In this document: positions 49,894 through 58,302 of the stretch, in pieces
How the letters are laid out: each line of letters starts with the position of its first letter
Position numbering within the stretch: position 1 is the stretch's first letter
Source of the DNA: Azospirillum sp. 51_20
Lineage (GTDB): Bacteria; Pseudomonadota; Alphaproteobacteria; RF32; CAG-239
Length of the DNA: 64,000 nucleotides
Assembly: GCA_001917175.1 (NCBI GenBank)
Contig: MNTV01000026.1
Coordinates: 1 to 64,000, forward strand
Reading direction: 5' to 3'
Made by a program: the position numbers and the translations under genes
The notes under the pieces: model-generated
The model's database searches: none
The model's input: the letters and a program-made list of their open reading frames with translations, nothing else
Told to the model about the DNA's origin: nothing

Positions 49894-51957
49894 TTATGCA
49901 ACTTCGGATGAGGCTGCGGCTCTTCTTTTTTCTGCCATCTTCTCTTCGTCGCAGAAGGGGCAGTATTTGTGTTCTCCGGAAATGTAACCGTGCTTGGGGC
50001 AAACGGAAAAAGTCGGAGTGATGGTAATGTACGGTAAACGGTAGTTGGTCAGCACGCGTTTGACAATGTCGCGGCAAACCTTGGCCGAAGACACACGCTG
50101 CCCCATATAGAGGTGCAGCACCGTGCCGCCGGTATATTTCGACTGCAGATCGGCCTGCAGCTCCAACGCCTCGAACGGATCGTCGGTAAAGCCGACCGGC
50201 AGCTGCGAAGAGTTGGTATAATAGGGGTTCTCGCTTGTACCCGCCTGAATGATGCCGACAAAGCGCTTTTTGTCTTCGCGGGCAAAGCGGTAGGTGGCGC
50301 TTTCCGCCGGAGTGGCCTCAAGGTTGTACATATGGCCGGTTTCTTCCTGGATTTTGACCAGACGCGCACGGATGTAGTCCAAGAACTTTTCGGCAAAGGC
50401 GCGGCCCCATTCGTCGGTGATGTCATGCTTGCCGTCGGTGAAGTTCAGGATCATCTCGTTGATGCCGTTGACGCCGATGGTCGAAAAATGGTTGCGGAGC
50501 GTGCCGAGGTAGCGTTTGGTGTAGGGGAACAAACCGTTGTCGATCAGACGCTGAATCAGCTTGCGCTTGAGTTCCAGCGAAGTGCGGGCAATGTTCATCA
50601 GTTCGTCGACGCGGGCAAACAGGCCGGCTTCGTTGTTTTTGTAAACAAAGCCCAGACGCGCACAGTTGAAAGTGACGACGCCGATCGACCCCGTCTGCTC
50701 GGCCGAACCGAACAGGCCGTTGCCTTTGGCCAGCAGTTCGCGCAGATCAAGCTGCAGACGGCAGCACATGGAACGAATCTGTCCCGGCTTCAGGGTCGAG
50801 TTGATAAAGTTCTGGAAATAAGGCAAACCGTATTTGGCCGTCATTTCAAACAACAATTCGGTGTTCTCGTCTTCCCAGGGGAAATCCGGCGTCATGTTGT
50901 AAGTCGGAATCGGGAAAGTAAACGGCCGCCCCTTGATGTCGCCTTTCATCATGACATTGATGTAGGCTTTGTTGATCATGTCCATTTCCGGCTTGAGGTC
51001 GCCGTAGGTAAACGGCTGTTCGACGCCGGCGATCAGCGGATGCTTGTCGCGCAGATCTTCCGGGCATACCCAGTCAAAGGTAAAGTTGGTAAACGGCGTC
51101 TGCGATCCCCAGCGGGAAGGAACGTTCAGGTTGTAAATCAGTTCCTGAAAGGCCTGTTCAACCTGTTCATAGCTCAGATTGTCCGCCCGGATGTAGGGCG
51201 CCAGGTAGGTGTCGACCGAAGAAAAAGCCTGTGCGCCGGCCCACTCGTTTTGCAGCGTGCCCATAAAATTGACCATCTGGCCGACAGCTGCCGACAGGTG
51301 TTTGGCCGGGCCGGCCTCGGCTTTGCCGGGAACGCCGTTGAAACCTTCGTGCAATAGGTTTTTCAACGACCAGCCGGCGCAATAGGCGGCCAGCATGTCC
51401 AAATCGTGAATGTGAATGTCGCCGTTGCGGTGGGCTTCTCCGACTTCCGCCGGATAAACGTGGCTCAGCCAGTAGTTAGCGGTAACTTTGCCGGCGACGT
51501 TTAAGATCAAACCGCCGTTGGAATAACCCTGGTTGGCGTTGGCATTGACGCGCCAGTCCAGTTTTTCCAGATATTCGTTGATCGAACTTTCAACGTCGAC
51601 CATCACCTTTTTTTCGCCGCGCAGGCGATGGCGCTGCTCGCGGTAAAGAATATAAGCCTTGGCGGTGGTGAAATAGTTGGCGGAAATCAGCACCTGTTCG
51701 ACCACGTCCTGAATGCATTCGATCGTCGGCAGGGTTTCCGTAAATTTGTGTTCCAGCACTTTCAGAACCTGAGCCGTCAGCAGATAGCTCTCCTGTTCGC
51801 CGAACTCGCCGGTTGATTCACCCGCTTTGCGGATGGCGTTGTAAATTTTGTCGCTGTCAAACGGAACCATGGTGCCGTCCCGTTTGATCACATTGGCGAT
51901 TTTGGTCTCCTTGGCTTTGGAAACGCTGTACTTTTCTTCGGACATCGCTTTTGACAT
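49894..51957 (-). CDS. nrdD: Anaerobic (class III) ribonucleoside-triphosphate reductase, large part
   Basis: A 687-aa NrdD. An ATP-cone occupies about 18-108 (IKRDGTMVPFDSDKIYNAIRKA), then the ten-stranded barrel (HDLDMLAAYCAGWSL, NVPSRWGSQTPFTNFTFD, MCCRLQLD, TFNCARLGF). It ends with the zinc-type CPKHG...CPFC (653-669) and a short tail; the glycyl-radical loop is missing and lies on the next gene. It makes dNTPs without oxygen. Tandem NrdR boxes stand just upstream. The exact start (51957 or 51945) is open. Confidence 0.93.
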   Translation of the reverse strand: MSKAMSEEKYSVSKAKETKIANVIKRDGTMVPFDSDKIYNAIRKAGESTGEFGEQESYLLTAQVLKVLEHKFTETLPTIECIQDVVEQVLISANYFTTAKAYILYREQRHRLRGEKKVMVDVESSINEYLEKLDWRVNANANQGYSNGGLILNVAGKVTANYWLSHVYPAEVGEAHRNGDIHIHDLDMLAAYCAGWSLKNLLHEGFNGVPGKAEAGPAKHLSAAVGQMVNFMGTLQNEWAGAQAFSSVDTYLAPYIRADNLSYEQVEQAFQELIYNLNVPSRWGSQTPFTNFTFDWVCPEDLRDKHPLIAGVEQPFTYGDLKPEMDMINKAYINVMMKGDIKGRPFTFPIPTYNMTPDFPWEDENTELLFEMTAKYGLPYFQNFINSTLKPGQIRSMCCRLQLDLRELLAKGNGLFGSAEQTGSIGVVTFNCARLGFVYKNNEAGLFARVDELMNIARTSLELKRKLIQRLIDNGLFPYTKRYLGTLRNHFSTIGVNGINEMILNFTDGKHDITDEWGRAFAEKFLDYIRARLVKIQEETGHMYNLEATPAESATYRFAREDKKRFVGIIQAGTSENPYYTNSSQLPVGFTDDPFEALELQADLQSKYTGGTVLHLYMGQRVSSAKVCRDIVKRVLTNYRLPYITITPTFSVCPKHGYISGEHKYCPFCDEEKMAEKRRAAASSEVA

Positions 51958-51992
51958 TCCTTCCCGTGGCTAGTGGTTAACTCAATTTCGAT

Positions 51993-52039
51993 CTACCATA
52001 TATAGTTTAACAAAAAGTAAAAGCCTCTATATCTAGTAT
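51993..52039 (-). promoter_or_regulatory. Tandem NrdR boxes
   Basis: Cores CCATATATAG (51996-52005) and CTATATCTAG (52027-52036) match the NrdR box CwATATATwG with at most one change each. They are 31 bp apart, three helical turns, which is the spacing NrdR needs for cooperative binding. Confidence 0.82.
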
Positions 52040-52139
52040 TGCACAACTTTTTATCAAATTCTTTTTTACGGCATGAATCGGTCAGATGACATGCTTTAGA
52101 TACTGCAACAAAGCCGCGGTTTCATCAAGCCGGAAAAAT

Positions 52140-52460
52140 TTATATTTGCCCCCTTTTTACTCTTGACATAAGGCATGCCTTTAGAAAGCGGGAAAAATTT
52201 TTTTTGCCCTCTGGTGGATAAAATTTTGCAAAAAACTCTTTTTGTCACAAAAACAACCGTTTATAAAAAAAGTTAATATACACAAGCAGTTTGCGGCCGC
52301 GGACCACCCGCCGCCCTTTTATCCACAGACAATTTTTAGACGAAAAAGATAATCCTTTGCAAGTTTTCCGTCCGCTGCGGGAAACCTTCAGCCGCCTTAA
52401 AAAAACGCCTTTTGCGGAAACGGCGAGCAAAAAGGTTGTAATGTGCGGACAAGTCAATTA
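52140..52460. other. AT-rich intergenic region with DnaA-type boxes
   Basis: The 550-bp gap before lolA contains TTATCCACA (52319-52327) on the plus strand, TTATCCACC on the minus strand (52213-52221), an AT-rich stretch between them (52222-52285) and a 12-bp palindrome AAGGCATGCCTT (52170-52181) behind TTGACA (52163). No gene is seen. Confidence 0.5.
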
Positions 52461-52507
52461 TATTTATCTTTAGTTTTAATTCAAACAGGTTTTATAAGGA
52501 CAAAGGA

Positions 52508-53119
52508 ATGAAGATTTTATACGCCGCGGCGGCCTTTCTGCTGTGGCTGCCAGCCGCAACCGCCGCCGTGCCGACCAGCAGCGACATCGGAAAAATCGAA
52601 AACTATCTCAACTCGGTCAAAACGCTCACCGCGCGTTTTGTGCAGAACGCCAGCAACGGCAACGTCGCCGAAGGCAAACTGTGGATTGAAAAACCGAACA
52701 AAATCCGCATGGAATACGGCGCGCCGACCAACGTGCTGATCGTCGGCAACGGCGATTTTATCGTTTACCACGACAAAGACCTTGATCAGGTGAGCAACAT
52801 CGACTATGAGGACATTCCCGCCAGCCTGATCCTCGGCAACGATATCCGAATCGACGGCAAAAACATCAAAATCACCGATTTTTATCAGGACTCGGGGACT
52901 ACCATCGCCACCTTGGAATATGCCAAAGGCGGCATCGGCCCGATTACCCTGGTGTTCAACAACCAGCCGTTTGAATTGAGGCAGTGGAAAATCGTTGATC
53001 CGCAAAGCGTGGAAGTGACGGTTTCCCTTTACGGCAGCAAAACCGACGAAAAATTGCCGGCCTCCCTGTTCCGTTTCCGCAAGCCGAATAATCCGCTTAA
53101 CAACAAAAAAGGACGTTAA
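52508..53119 (+). CDS. lolA: Outer-membrane lipoprotein carrier LolA
   Basis: A 203-aa periplasmic chaperone with a signal peptide (1-19, ending AATAA). IENYLNSVKTLTARFVQ, GKLWIEKPNKIRMEY and the later VSLYGSKTDEKLPASLFRF are typical of alphaproteobacterial LolA. It carries lipoproteins from LolCDE to the outer membrane, consistent with the many lipoprotein genes here. Its stop overlaps the xthA start (TAATG). Confidence 0.9.
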   Translation: MKILYAAAAFLLWLPAATAAVPTSSDIGKIENYLNSVKTLTARFVQNASNGNVAEGKLWIEKPNKIRMEYGAPTNVLIVGNGDFIVYHDKDLDQVSNIDYEDIPASLILGNDIRIDGKNIKITDFYQDSGTTIATLEYAKGGIGPITLVFNNQPFELRQWKIVDPQSVEVTVSLYGSKTDEKLPASLFRFRKPNNPLNNKKGR

Positions 53120-53916
53120 TGACTAAAATCTTAAGCTGGAACGTCAATTCGCTGCGCATCCGCCTGGCGGAGCTTGAACGAATCGCGCACGAAGAAAATC
53201 CCGACGTCGTCTGCCTGCAGGAAGTGAAAGCCAAAGAAGAAGACTTTCCGTTTGCCGCCGTCAAAGCGGCCGGTTTTGAACATATCGCCCTTTACGGCAT
53301 GGCCGGCTACAACGGCGTGGCCATTCTTTCCCGCCGTCCGCTGACCGGCGTCCGCCGTTTCGACTGGGCGGGAAAAGCCGATGCCCGTCACATCAGCGCG
53401 GTAACGGAAGAAGGAATCGAAATCCACAATATTTACATTCCCGCCGGCGGCGACCTGCCCGATCCGGCCGCCAACCCGGCCTTTGCCCGCAAGCTGGCTT
53501 TTATTGAAGAACTGGACGCCTATTTTGCCGGCCGCAAAGCCGAAGGAGCAACACGAAAAATGCTCGTCTGCGGCGATTTTAACGTCGCCCCGTCGGAAAA
53601 TGATGTCTGGAACCACAAACAGCTTCTGAAAATCGTTTCCCACACGCCGGCGGAAACGTCAAGACTGCAGAAATGGTACCGGGAATCGGGACTGGTCGAC
53701 GCCGTCCGCCGCTGCCGTCCGGAACCGGAAAAAGTCTTTTCCTGGTGGAGTTACCGCAACCCCAACTGGCAAACCAACGACAAAGGACGGCGGCTGGATC
53801 ATGTCTGGATCAGTCCGGCGCTGGCGCCGCAGCTGCAATCTGCTTTTGTCTTAAAAGAATACCGCGGACACGAACGTCCTTCCGACCATGTGCCGGTCGG
53901 CGTCGTGCTGGCATAA
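53119..53916 (+). CDS. xthA: Exodeoxyribonuclease III / AP endonuclease
   Basis: A 265-aa base-excision-repair nuclease. SWNVNSLRIR, CLQEVKAKEEDFP (metal Glu), GDFNVAPSE (active Asp/Asn) and DKGRRLDHVWIS plus HERPSDHVPV at the end are all intact. It is coupled to lolA by a one-base overlap, an order common in alphaproteobacteria. Confidence 0.95.
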   Translation: MTKILSWNVNSLRIRLAELERIAHEENPDVVCLQEVKAKEEDFPFAAVKAAGFEHIALYGMAGYNGVAILSRRPLTGVRRFDWAGKADARHISAVTEEGIEIHNIYIPAGGDLPDPAANPAFARKLAFIEELDAYFAGRKAEGATRKMLVCGDFNVAPSENDVWNHKQLLKIVSHTPAETSRLQKWYRESGLVDAVRRCRPEPEKVFSWWSYRNPNWQTNDKGRRLDHVWISPALAPQLQSAFVLKEYRGHERPSDHVPVGVVLA

Positions 53917-53949
53917 TTGCCGGCATGAAAAAGCCCCCGCGGACAGGGG

Positions 53950-54570
53950 TCAGGCGTTTTCCTTCTTGAGCCTGTAACCGTTGTCTTCGGTCATGATAAC
54001 CTGTTCCGGCCGTTCGATTTTCTGACGCAGGCGGTAAATATGGGTTTCCACCGTATGGGTGGTGGCTTCCGGATTATAACCCCACACTTCCGCCAGTAAT
54101 TCGGCCTTGCCGACGATCTTGTCGCCGGCCTTGTACAGATATTTCAGAATTGCCGTTTCCCGCTCGGTCAGCTTGATCGGCTCCCGGCCGTCGGGATAGC
54201 AGACTTCCCGAGCGGCAACATTGAGCCGGCAGCCGCACAGCGGCAGTTCGCCGCCGGCCGGCGGCGCGGCATTGACCGCCGTATGAAGGGCATCAATCAG
54301 CGCCTCCAGCCGAAACGGCTTGCGCACGACACGGACACCTTCGTCTTCCGGCAGTTCGGTTTCTCCCGACCACAGCAAAAACAACGGCGTCTGCAACAGT
54401 TTTTCGTGCAGGCTCCGCAGCTTTTCGGCGTCATCGTCAACCACGGCAGCATCAAAAACACCGTCTGAATCGTATTCTTCGCGCACCTCCCAGTCCGGGT
54501 GCCGCTCCAGCTGCGACTTCAGATCTCCGGCAAAAACGGCGTTGGCGGAAATCAGCAGAATTTTGGCCAT
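53950..54570 (-). CDS. OmpR-type response regulator with degenerate receiver
   Basis: A 206-aa regulator. The C-terminal 95 residues are an OmpR winged helix (LTERETAILKYLYKAGDKIVGKAELLAEVWGYNPEATTHTVETHI). In the receiver the acidic pair after strand 1 is missing (ILLISAN instead of ILVVDDE); an Asp (AAVVDDD) and the Lys of RKPFR remain. It may work without phosphorylation. ATG 54570 has AGGAGG six bases ahead. It follows the porin gene by nine bases and no kinase is nearby. Confidence 0.82.
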   Translation of the reverse strand: MAKILLISANAVFAGDLKSQLERHPDWEVREEYDSDGVFDAAVVDDDAEKLRSLHEKLLQTPLFLLWSGETELPEDEGVRVVRKPFRLEALIDALHTAVNAAPPAGGELPLCGCRLNVAAREVCYPDGREPIKLTERETAILKYLYKAGDKIVGKAELLAEVWGYNPEATTHTVETHIYRLRQKIERPEQVIMTEDNGYRLKKENA

Positions 54571-54579
54571 GGGCACCTC

Positions 54580-55692
54580 CTAAAACTTAAAGCCGATACC
54601 GGTGACAAAGGCATAGCCTTCGTTGCTTTCCGCCGCGTCGTATCCTTTAAACTCGCCGCGGGCAACCGCCGCTTGCAGCTCAAAATGCCGGTTCAGCTGA
54701 TAGCGGCCGGAAAGCTGCACGATTTTGTCTTCATAATCGCGGCCGTCAGCCTTGGAATAAAAATAAGTCAGCGCGGTTTTGACCGGACCGATCTCATAGC
54801 CGACGCCGATATTGGCCGCCCAGGCGTCGCGATAAGCGTCAAACCCTTCCGGCCGGCGGGGAGAACGCACGTTCATGTCCGCATATTTGTGACTGACGAA
54901 CGTCCGACGGATGCCGCCGCCAAAAGTCCAGCCTTTGTAATACAGGCTCAGACCGGCCGACAACTCGTCGTCAATATCTTCAAAATGAGCGGCGGCAAGC
55001 GAGGCCGACAAGCTGACGTTGCCCAGTTCGCGGTTATGATAAACCGAAGCAATGTAACCGGCTTTGTCGTGATAAGGCGCATAACGGCTGATCAGACCGT
55101 CGCGGCTGAAACTTTCCGGCACAAAAGTCAGGCCGAACATGGTGCCGTCGAACTCGGGGCTGATATAGGTAATTTTGGGCGCGGTGCCGTCGGTGTTGAT
55201 GTCGGTCGAATTGAGCGTGCGGTAGGCGGTGCCGCGGCGATTGCGCTGCCAGTTGGGGTTGGCGACAAAATTGACCAGATCGCTCTGATTGACGCCGAGA
55301 ACGCCGGCATCCGGCGCGCCGACTCCGAGCTGATAAGCGGCATTGTAACTCTGACCGCCGACAACCCGGCCGAAAGGCGCATCCAAAATCAAATATGCCT
55401 CTTCGCCCCACGAACCGTGGTTGTAATCCTTCAGCTGCTGATCAAAACCATAGGCCAGATCAAGGTAGGCTCCAAGCTGATAGGAATCGTCAAAACTGTA
55501 TTGCGCCAGCAGGCTGAGGTTGAAACGCGTCGGTAGATGGTAACGGGACCGGTGATAAGAATAGCGGGAATCGGGATGGCCGTATCCAAACAGCGTCCGC
55601 GCCTTTCCCATTGCCTCAAAAGTCCATTCCCCGGCCTCGGCCGCGGTACTGATCAAAGCCGCGCAAACGGCCGCTATCGCTGCTTTTTTCAT
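54580..55692 (-). CDS. Outer-membrane porin-like beta-barrel
   Basis: A 370-aa barrel protein with a signal peptide (1-20, AEA-G), alternating aromatic strands and a C-terminal Phe (TGIGFKF) recognised by the Bam machine. RTLNSTDINTDGTAPKITYISPEFDG is like gram-negative porin loop-strand pairs of the Porin_4 type. It should form a diffusion pore. Cotranscribed with the downstream regulator. Confidence 0.85.
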   Translation of the reverse strand: MKKAAIAAVCAALISTAAEAGEWTFEAMGKARTLFGYGHPDSRYSYHRSRYHLPTRFNLSLLAQYSFDDSYQLGAYLDLAYGFDQQLKDYNHGSWGEEAYLILDAPFGRVVGGQSYNAAYQLGVGAPDAGVLGVNQSDLVNFVANPNWQRNRRGTAYRTLNSTDINTDGTAPKITYISPEFDGTMFGLTFVPESFSRDGLISRYAPYHDKAGYIASVYHNRELGNVSLSASLAAAHFEDIDDELSAGLSLYYKGWTFGGGIRRTFVSHKYADMNVRSPRRPEGFDAYRDAWAANIGVGYEIGPVKTALTYFYSKADGRDYEDKIVQLSGRYQLNRHFELQAAVARGEFKGYDAAESNEGYAFVTGIGFKF

Positions 55693-55827
55693 CGTATTTT
55701 CCCCGTTTATTGCTTATTGCTGCCAGTCTAAGGACTATTTTTCCGCTGTCAATAAAATATTTACTGGACAAAAAAATGCAAGCGTTGTAAAATGAAAGTA
55801 TGAAAACAATTATTAAAAATAACTACT

Positions 55828-56040
55828 ATGTGCAGAAAAGAACAGGAATTGGAGTATCTCCAAGACGAAATCAGAGACGAATATTTAGATATGAACTGCT
55901 CTGAATTACGCGATCAAATTGCAGCCCTTCAACAGGATCAGGAAATGGACAAATACGAACGCAAAGTACGTTTGTCGGTCTTAAAAGAACTGTTGCAGGA
56001 CGCCCGCATCGACCGCGACACGTTCTTTGAGAACGACTGA
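55828..56040 (+). CDS. Small coiled-coil protein
   Basis: A 70-aa charged, helical protein (LQDEIRDEYLDMNCSELRDQI... QQDQEMDKYERKVRLSVLKELL) of unknown role. The frame is closed by a strong terminator 20 bp later, which supports it. No ribosome site is visible. Confidence 0.6.
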   Translation: MCRKEQELEYLQDEIRDEYLDMNCSELRDQIAALQQDQEMDKYERKVRLSVLKELLQDARIDRDTFFEND

Positions 56041-56059
56041 GATTTTCTTAAAAAAAAAC

Positions 56060-56095
56060 AAAAGCTCTCCGACCGCCCGGTTTGAGAGCTTTTTT
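56060..56095 (+). terminator. Terminator of the 55828 gene
   Basis: AAAAGCTCTC/GAGAGCTTTT (56060-56069, 56084-56093) and T-run. Confidence 0.85.
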
Positions 56096-56299
56096 ATGGC
56101 TGCCGCATAAGCGGGCAAACGGGCGGTACATCTGCCGGAATTGCATCGTTTGCAGACTGGAAAGGCGGGGCAAAGCGGTCAACAGCCCGGCCTCGGCCGG
56201 TGAAAATTTATTTTCGGACAGATACGGCATTTTTTGCTGGAAAGCGGAGAAAATAAGTATATATATAGAAAGAGTATCAATTTTATAACAGGAGAAACC

Positions 56300-56683
56300 A
56301 TGAAAAAATTATGCGCTCTTTTTCTCGGCCTGATGCTGGCCGCGTGCAGCAAAGATCCGGCCTCGCAGATCAAAGGCAACGATTATATTCTGCTCGACGC
56401 GCCGGAAGGAATGGAAATTTCCCTCTCGTTTGACGCCGAAGCGCCCAAATTTTACGGCCAGGCCGTCAACCGCTATTTCGGCAACTATGAATTAAACGGC
56501 GACAAGATCAAGTTTTCGGCCATCGGCTCGACCATGATGGCGGCGCCGGAACCGATGATGAAGGCGGAAACCGAATATTTCAAAAACCTCGGCAACATCG
56601 AAACCGTTTCTTTCGAAGACGGCAACCTGGTACTGAAAGGCGGCGACACGACGCTGAAATTCGAACAGGTCGACCCGGAATAA
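56300..56683 (+). CDS. META/HslJ-domain lipoprotein
   Basis: A 127-aa lipoprotein: signal peptide and lipobox LAAC (Cys16). Residues 45-125 follow the META/HslJ pattern (GQAVNRYFGNYELNGDKIKFSAIGSTMMAAPEPMMKAETEYFKNL...LVLKGGDTTLKF, in parts). Such domains are linked to envelope stress in other bacteria. ATG 56300 has GGAGA six bases ahead; terminator follows. Confidence 0.8.
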   Translation: MKKLCALFLGLMLAACSKDPASQIKGNDYILLDAPEGMEISLSFDAEAPKFYGQAVNRYFGNYELNGDKIKFSAIGSTMMAAPEPMMKAETEYFKNLGNIETVSFEDGNLVLKGGDTTLKFEQVDPE

Positions 56684-56718
56684 TACAAACGGAAAATCTG
56701 CCCGGACATCCGGTGCGG

Positions 56719-56755
56719 CAGGCGGAGAAAACGAAATTTCCCCGCCTGTTTTTAT
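56719..56755 (+). terminator. Terminator of the META lipoprotein gene
   Basis: CAGGCGG.GAAA/TTTC.CCGCCTG (from 56719 to 56748) and T-run. Confidence 0.8.
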
Positions 56756-56801
56756 TTGCAAATATTTTCAGGAACCCACCGGTTTTGTATATTAAGCATT
56801 T

Positions 56802-56848
56802 ACTTTTGTAACATTTTATGTTATACATATAATGTTACAAAAGTAACA
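56802..56848 (+). promoter_or_regulatory. Promoter inside nested dyads
   Basis: ACTTTTGTAACATT (56802-56815) and AATGTTACAAAAGT (56831-56844) are perfect 14-bp inverted arms. A second dyad TGTTAC-AAAA-GTAACA lies at 56833-56848. TTGTAA (56806) and TATAAT (56828-56833), 16 bp apart, sit inside. Likely an operator-controlled promoter for the 56881 gene. Confidence 0.6.
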
Positions 56849-56880
56849 TGGTTTTAACATAAACACTTAAGGAACATAAC

Positions 56881-57450
56881 ATGGATTATAACAACAAATG
56901 GGTACGAGACGCCGCCCGGCAATGGATCAACGATTTGGTGCAGGATGGCACAATTCCGGCCTCTTATGCCACAAAAACGCATACACCGGACTACCAACCA
57001 CCGGTCAGCCCATCACAAGCACCTCATCAGCCATATTCAGAACAAATAGCAGAAAAGATTGCAAGAAATGCCAGACATATATTTTTAGAAACCAATCCGG
57101 TTTATCGAGTTGGTGAAACTTTCGGAACATTACATGCAGCTAAACAGGAAATGGACGCCGTAAATGCTGTCGGTTATGACAATTACGCACACAGACTCGG
57201 AATGTGCATTAACGGACAGGGAGGTCCGGACCAATATATATATGGTGCCTTTTTAGGCGGCCTAAAAGAAGGTTACGATATTGTTCGAAAAATATGGAAA
57301 GGGCATCCTGTGATAGAAACATTACAAGATTCTTATAAGGATATGGACAATAATATTGAAGCTCTGAATTATGGTCTGTTGCACCCGAATGACAATTGCA
57401 GAAACTGGTTAAAAGATTTTGATTATAAAAACAATCGATGGAGAAAATGA
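56881..57450 (+). CDS. AT-rich orphan gene, unknown protein
   Basis: A 189-aa soluble protein with no family I know. It has a Pro/Gln-rich linker at about 36-58 and a Gly-containing centre (NGQGGPDQYIYGAFLGGLKEGYD). It is more AT-rich and uses less biased codons than its neighbours, suggesting later gain. AAGGA is seven bases before ATG. It has a private, operator-like promoter and its own terminator. Confidence 0.7.
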   Translation: MDYNNKWVRDAARQWINDLVQDGTIPASYATKTHTPDYQPPVSPSQAPHQPYSEQIAEKIARNARHIFLETNPVYRVGETFGTLHAAKQEMDAVNAVGYDNYAHRLGMCINGQGGPDQYIYGAFLGGLKEGYDIVRKIWKGHPVIETLQDSYKDMDNNIEALNYGLLHPNDNCRNWLKDFDYKNNRWRK

Positions 57451-57474
57451 CCATAAGTTTTTTCAATTAAATAA

Positions 57475-57505
57475 GGAACCGACAACGGTTCCTCATTTTT
57501 TATTT
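57475..57505 (+). terminator. Terminator of the 56881 gene
   Basis: GGAACCG-ACAA-CGGTTCC (57475-57492) and a T-rich tail. Confidence 0.85.
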
Positions 57506-57587
57506 GCAAATATTTTTTTTTATTATACACTAACGACAAGGAAATTCATCAACGGCCGGTTCATCAACGGTTTTCGGGAAAAACAAC

Positions 57588-57743
57588 GTGGCAGAAGACA
57601 ATCAGGAAATCAAAAGTTCAAAATTTTACCGCTTTCTCAAAAAAATCGGTTTAATTTATTTGAGAATATCGCAAGTTATTCTGATTTTAGGCCTTTTGCT
57701 GGTGTTGTACGGAATGTTTGTTTTTGAACCGCAGCACCAATAA
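57588..57743 (+). CDS. Tiny membrane protein, 51 aa
   Basis: GTG start at 57588. A charged N-terminus (AEDNQEIKSSKFYRFLKK) is followed by one long membrane helix (IYLRISQVILILGLLLVLYG) and a short tail. The frame ends 15 bp before a second tiny membrane-protein gene with similar design. No clear ribosome site; support comes from composition and pairing. Confidence 0.5.
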   Translation: MAEDNQEIKSSKFYRFLKKIGLIYLRISQVILILGLLLVLYGMFVFEPQHQ

Positions 57744-57758
57744 AAGAAAGCAAACTTC

Positions 57759-57890
57759 ATGTCTGAAAACAAAACAAACAAAAGCCGGATATGGGAAGAA
57801 TTCAAAATCTGCTGCAAATGGACCTTTAATGCCGCGGCAATAATAATAGTTACCGCCGCCATAGTCGGCGGCTTTATTTTATCCTTATAA
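57759..57890 (+). CDS. Tiny membrane protein, 43 aa
   Basis: ATG at 57759. N-terminal SENKTNKSRIWEEFKICCKW is polar and the rest is one membrane helix (AAAIIIVTAAIVGGFILSL). It follows the 51-aa gene by 15 bp, AAAGAAAG ahead. Both look like single-span inner-membrane proteins that could form a small complex or regulate a larger one. Confidence 0.5.
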   Translation: MSENKTNKSRIWEEFKICCKWTFNAAAIIIVTAAIVGGFILSL

Positions 57891-58246
57891 ACAACGGACA
57901 AACGCGGAAGAGTTCCGCCGGCACATATTTTCGGCAGCTTCGGAGACCGGCTTCGCGCAAAAAGCCGGGCAACAAATTTTTACCGGCAGGCACAGGCATT
58001 TGAAACATAAATTTCTGCCGGTTGACGCAGGGAGTCCAAACTCAAACGCCCGGCAGAGCATCCTCTGTTCGACAAGATATGCGACAAAACACAAAGCGTA
58101 TCTGCCCCGAAACATAAATTTTCATTCGCCGGAAAGAGCGGCGATGACCGTTTCAAACCGCAAAAGCCCGGCTTCAATACTCCGCGAATTTACCGGACGG
58201 GTCGAGATGTCCGCATTCATCCGCCGGACCGGGCGCCTAAAGCATA
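57891..58246. other. 356-bp gap without a recognised gene
   Basis: Short frames on both strands have no family likeness or ribosome sites. The sequence contains AAACATAAATTT twice (about 58003 and 58109), otherwise nothing notable. Confidence 0.5.
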
Positions 58247-58276
58247 AAAAAAGGGAGATGAAAATCTCCCTTTTTT
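58247..58276 (-). terminator. Terminator of tig
   Basis: Perfect 12-bp stem AAAAAAGGGAGA/TCTCCCTTTTTT around TGAAAA. Confidence 0.85.
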
Positions 58277-58302
58277 ATTTTATCGTTGCTGCAAGACGCC
58301 GA

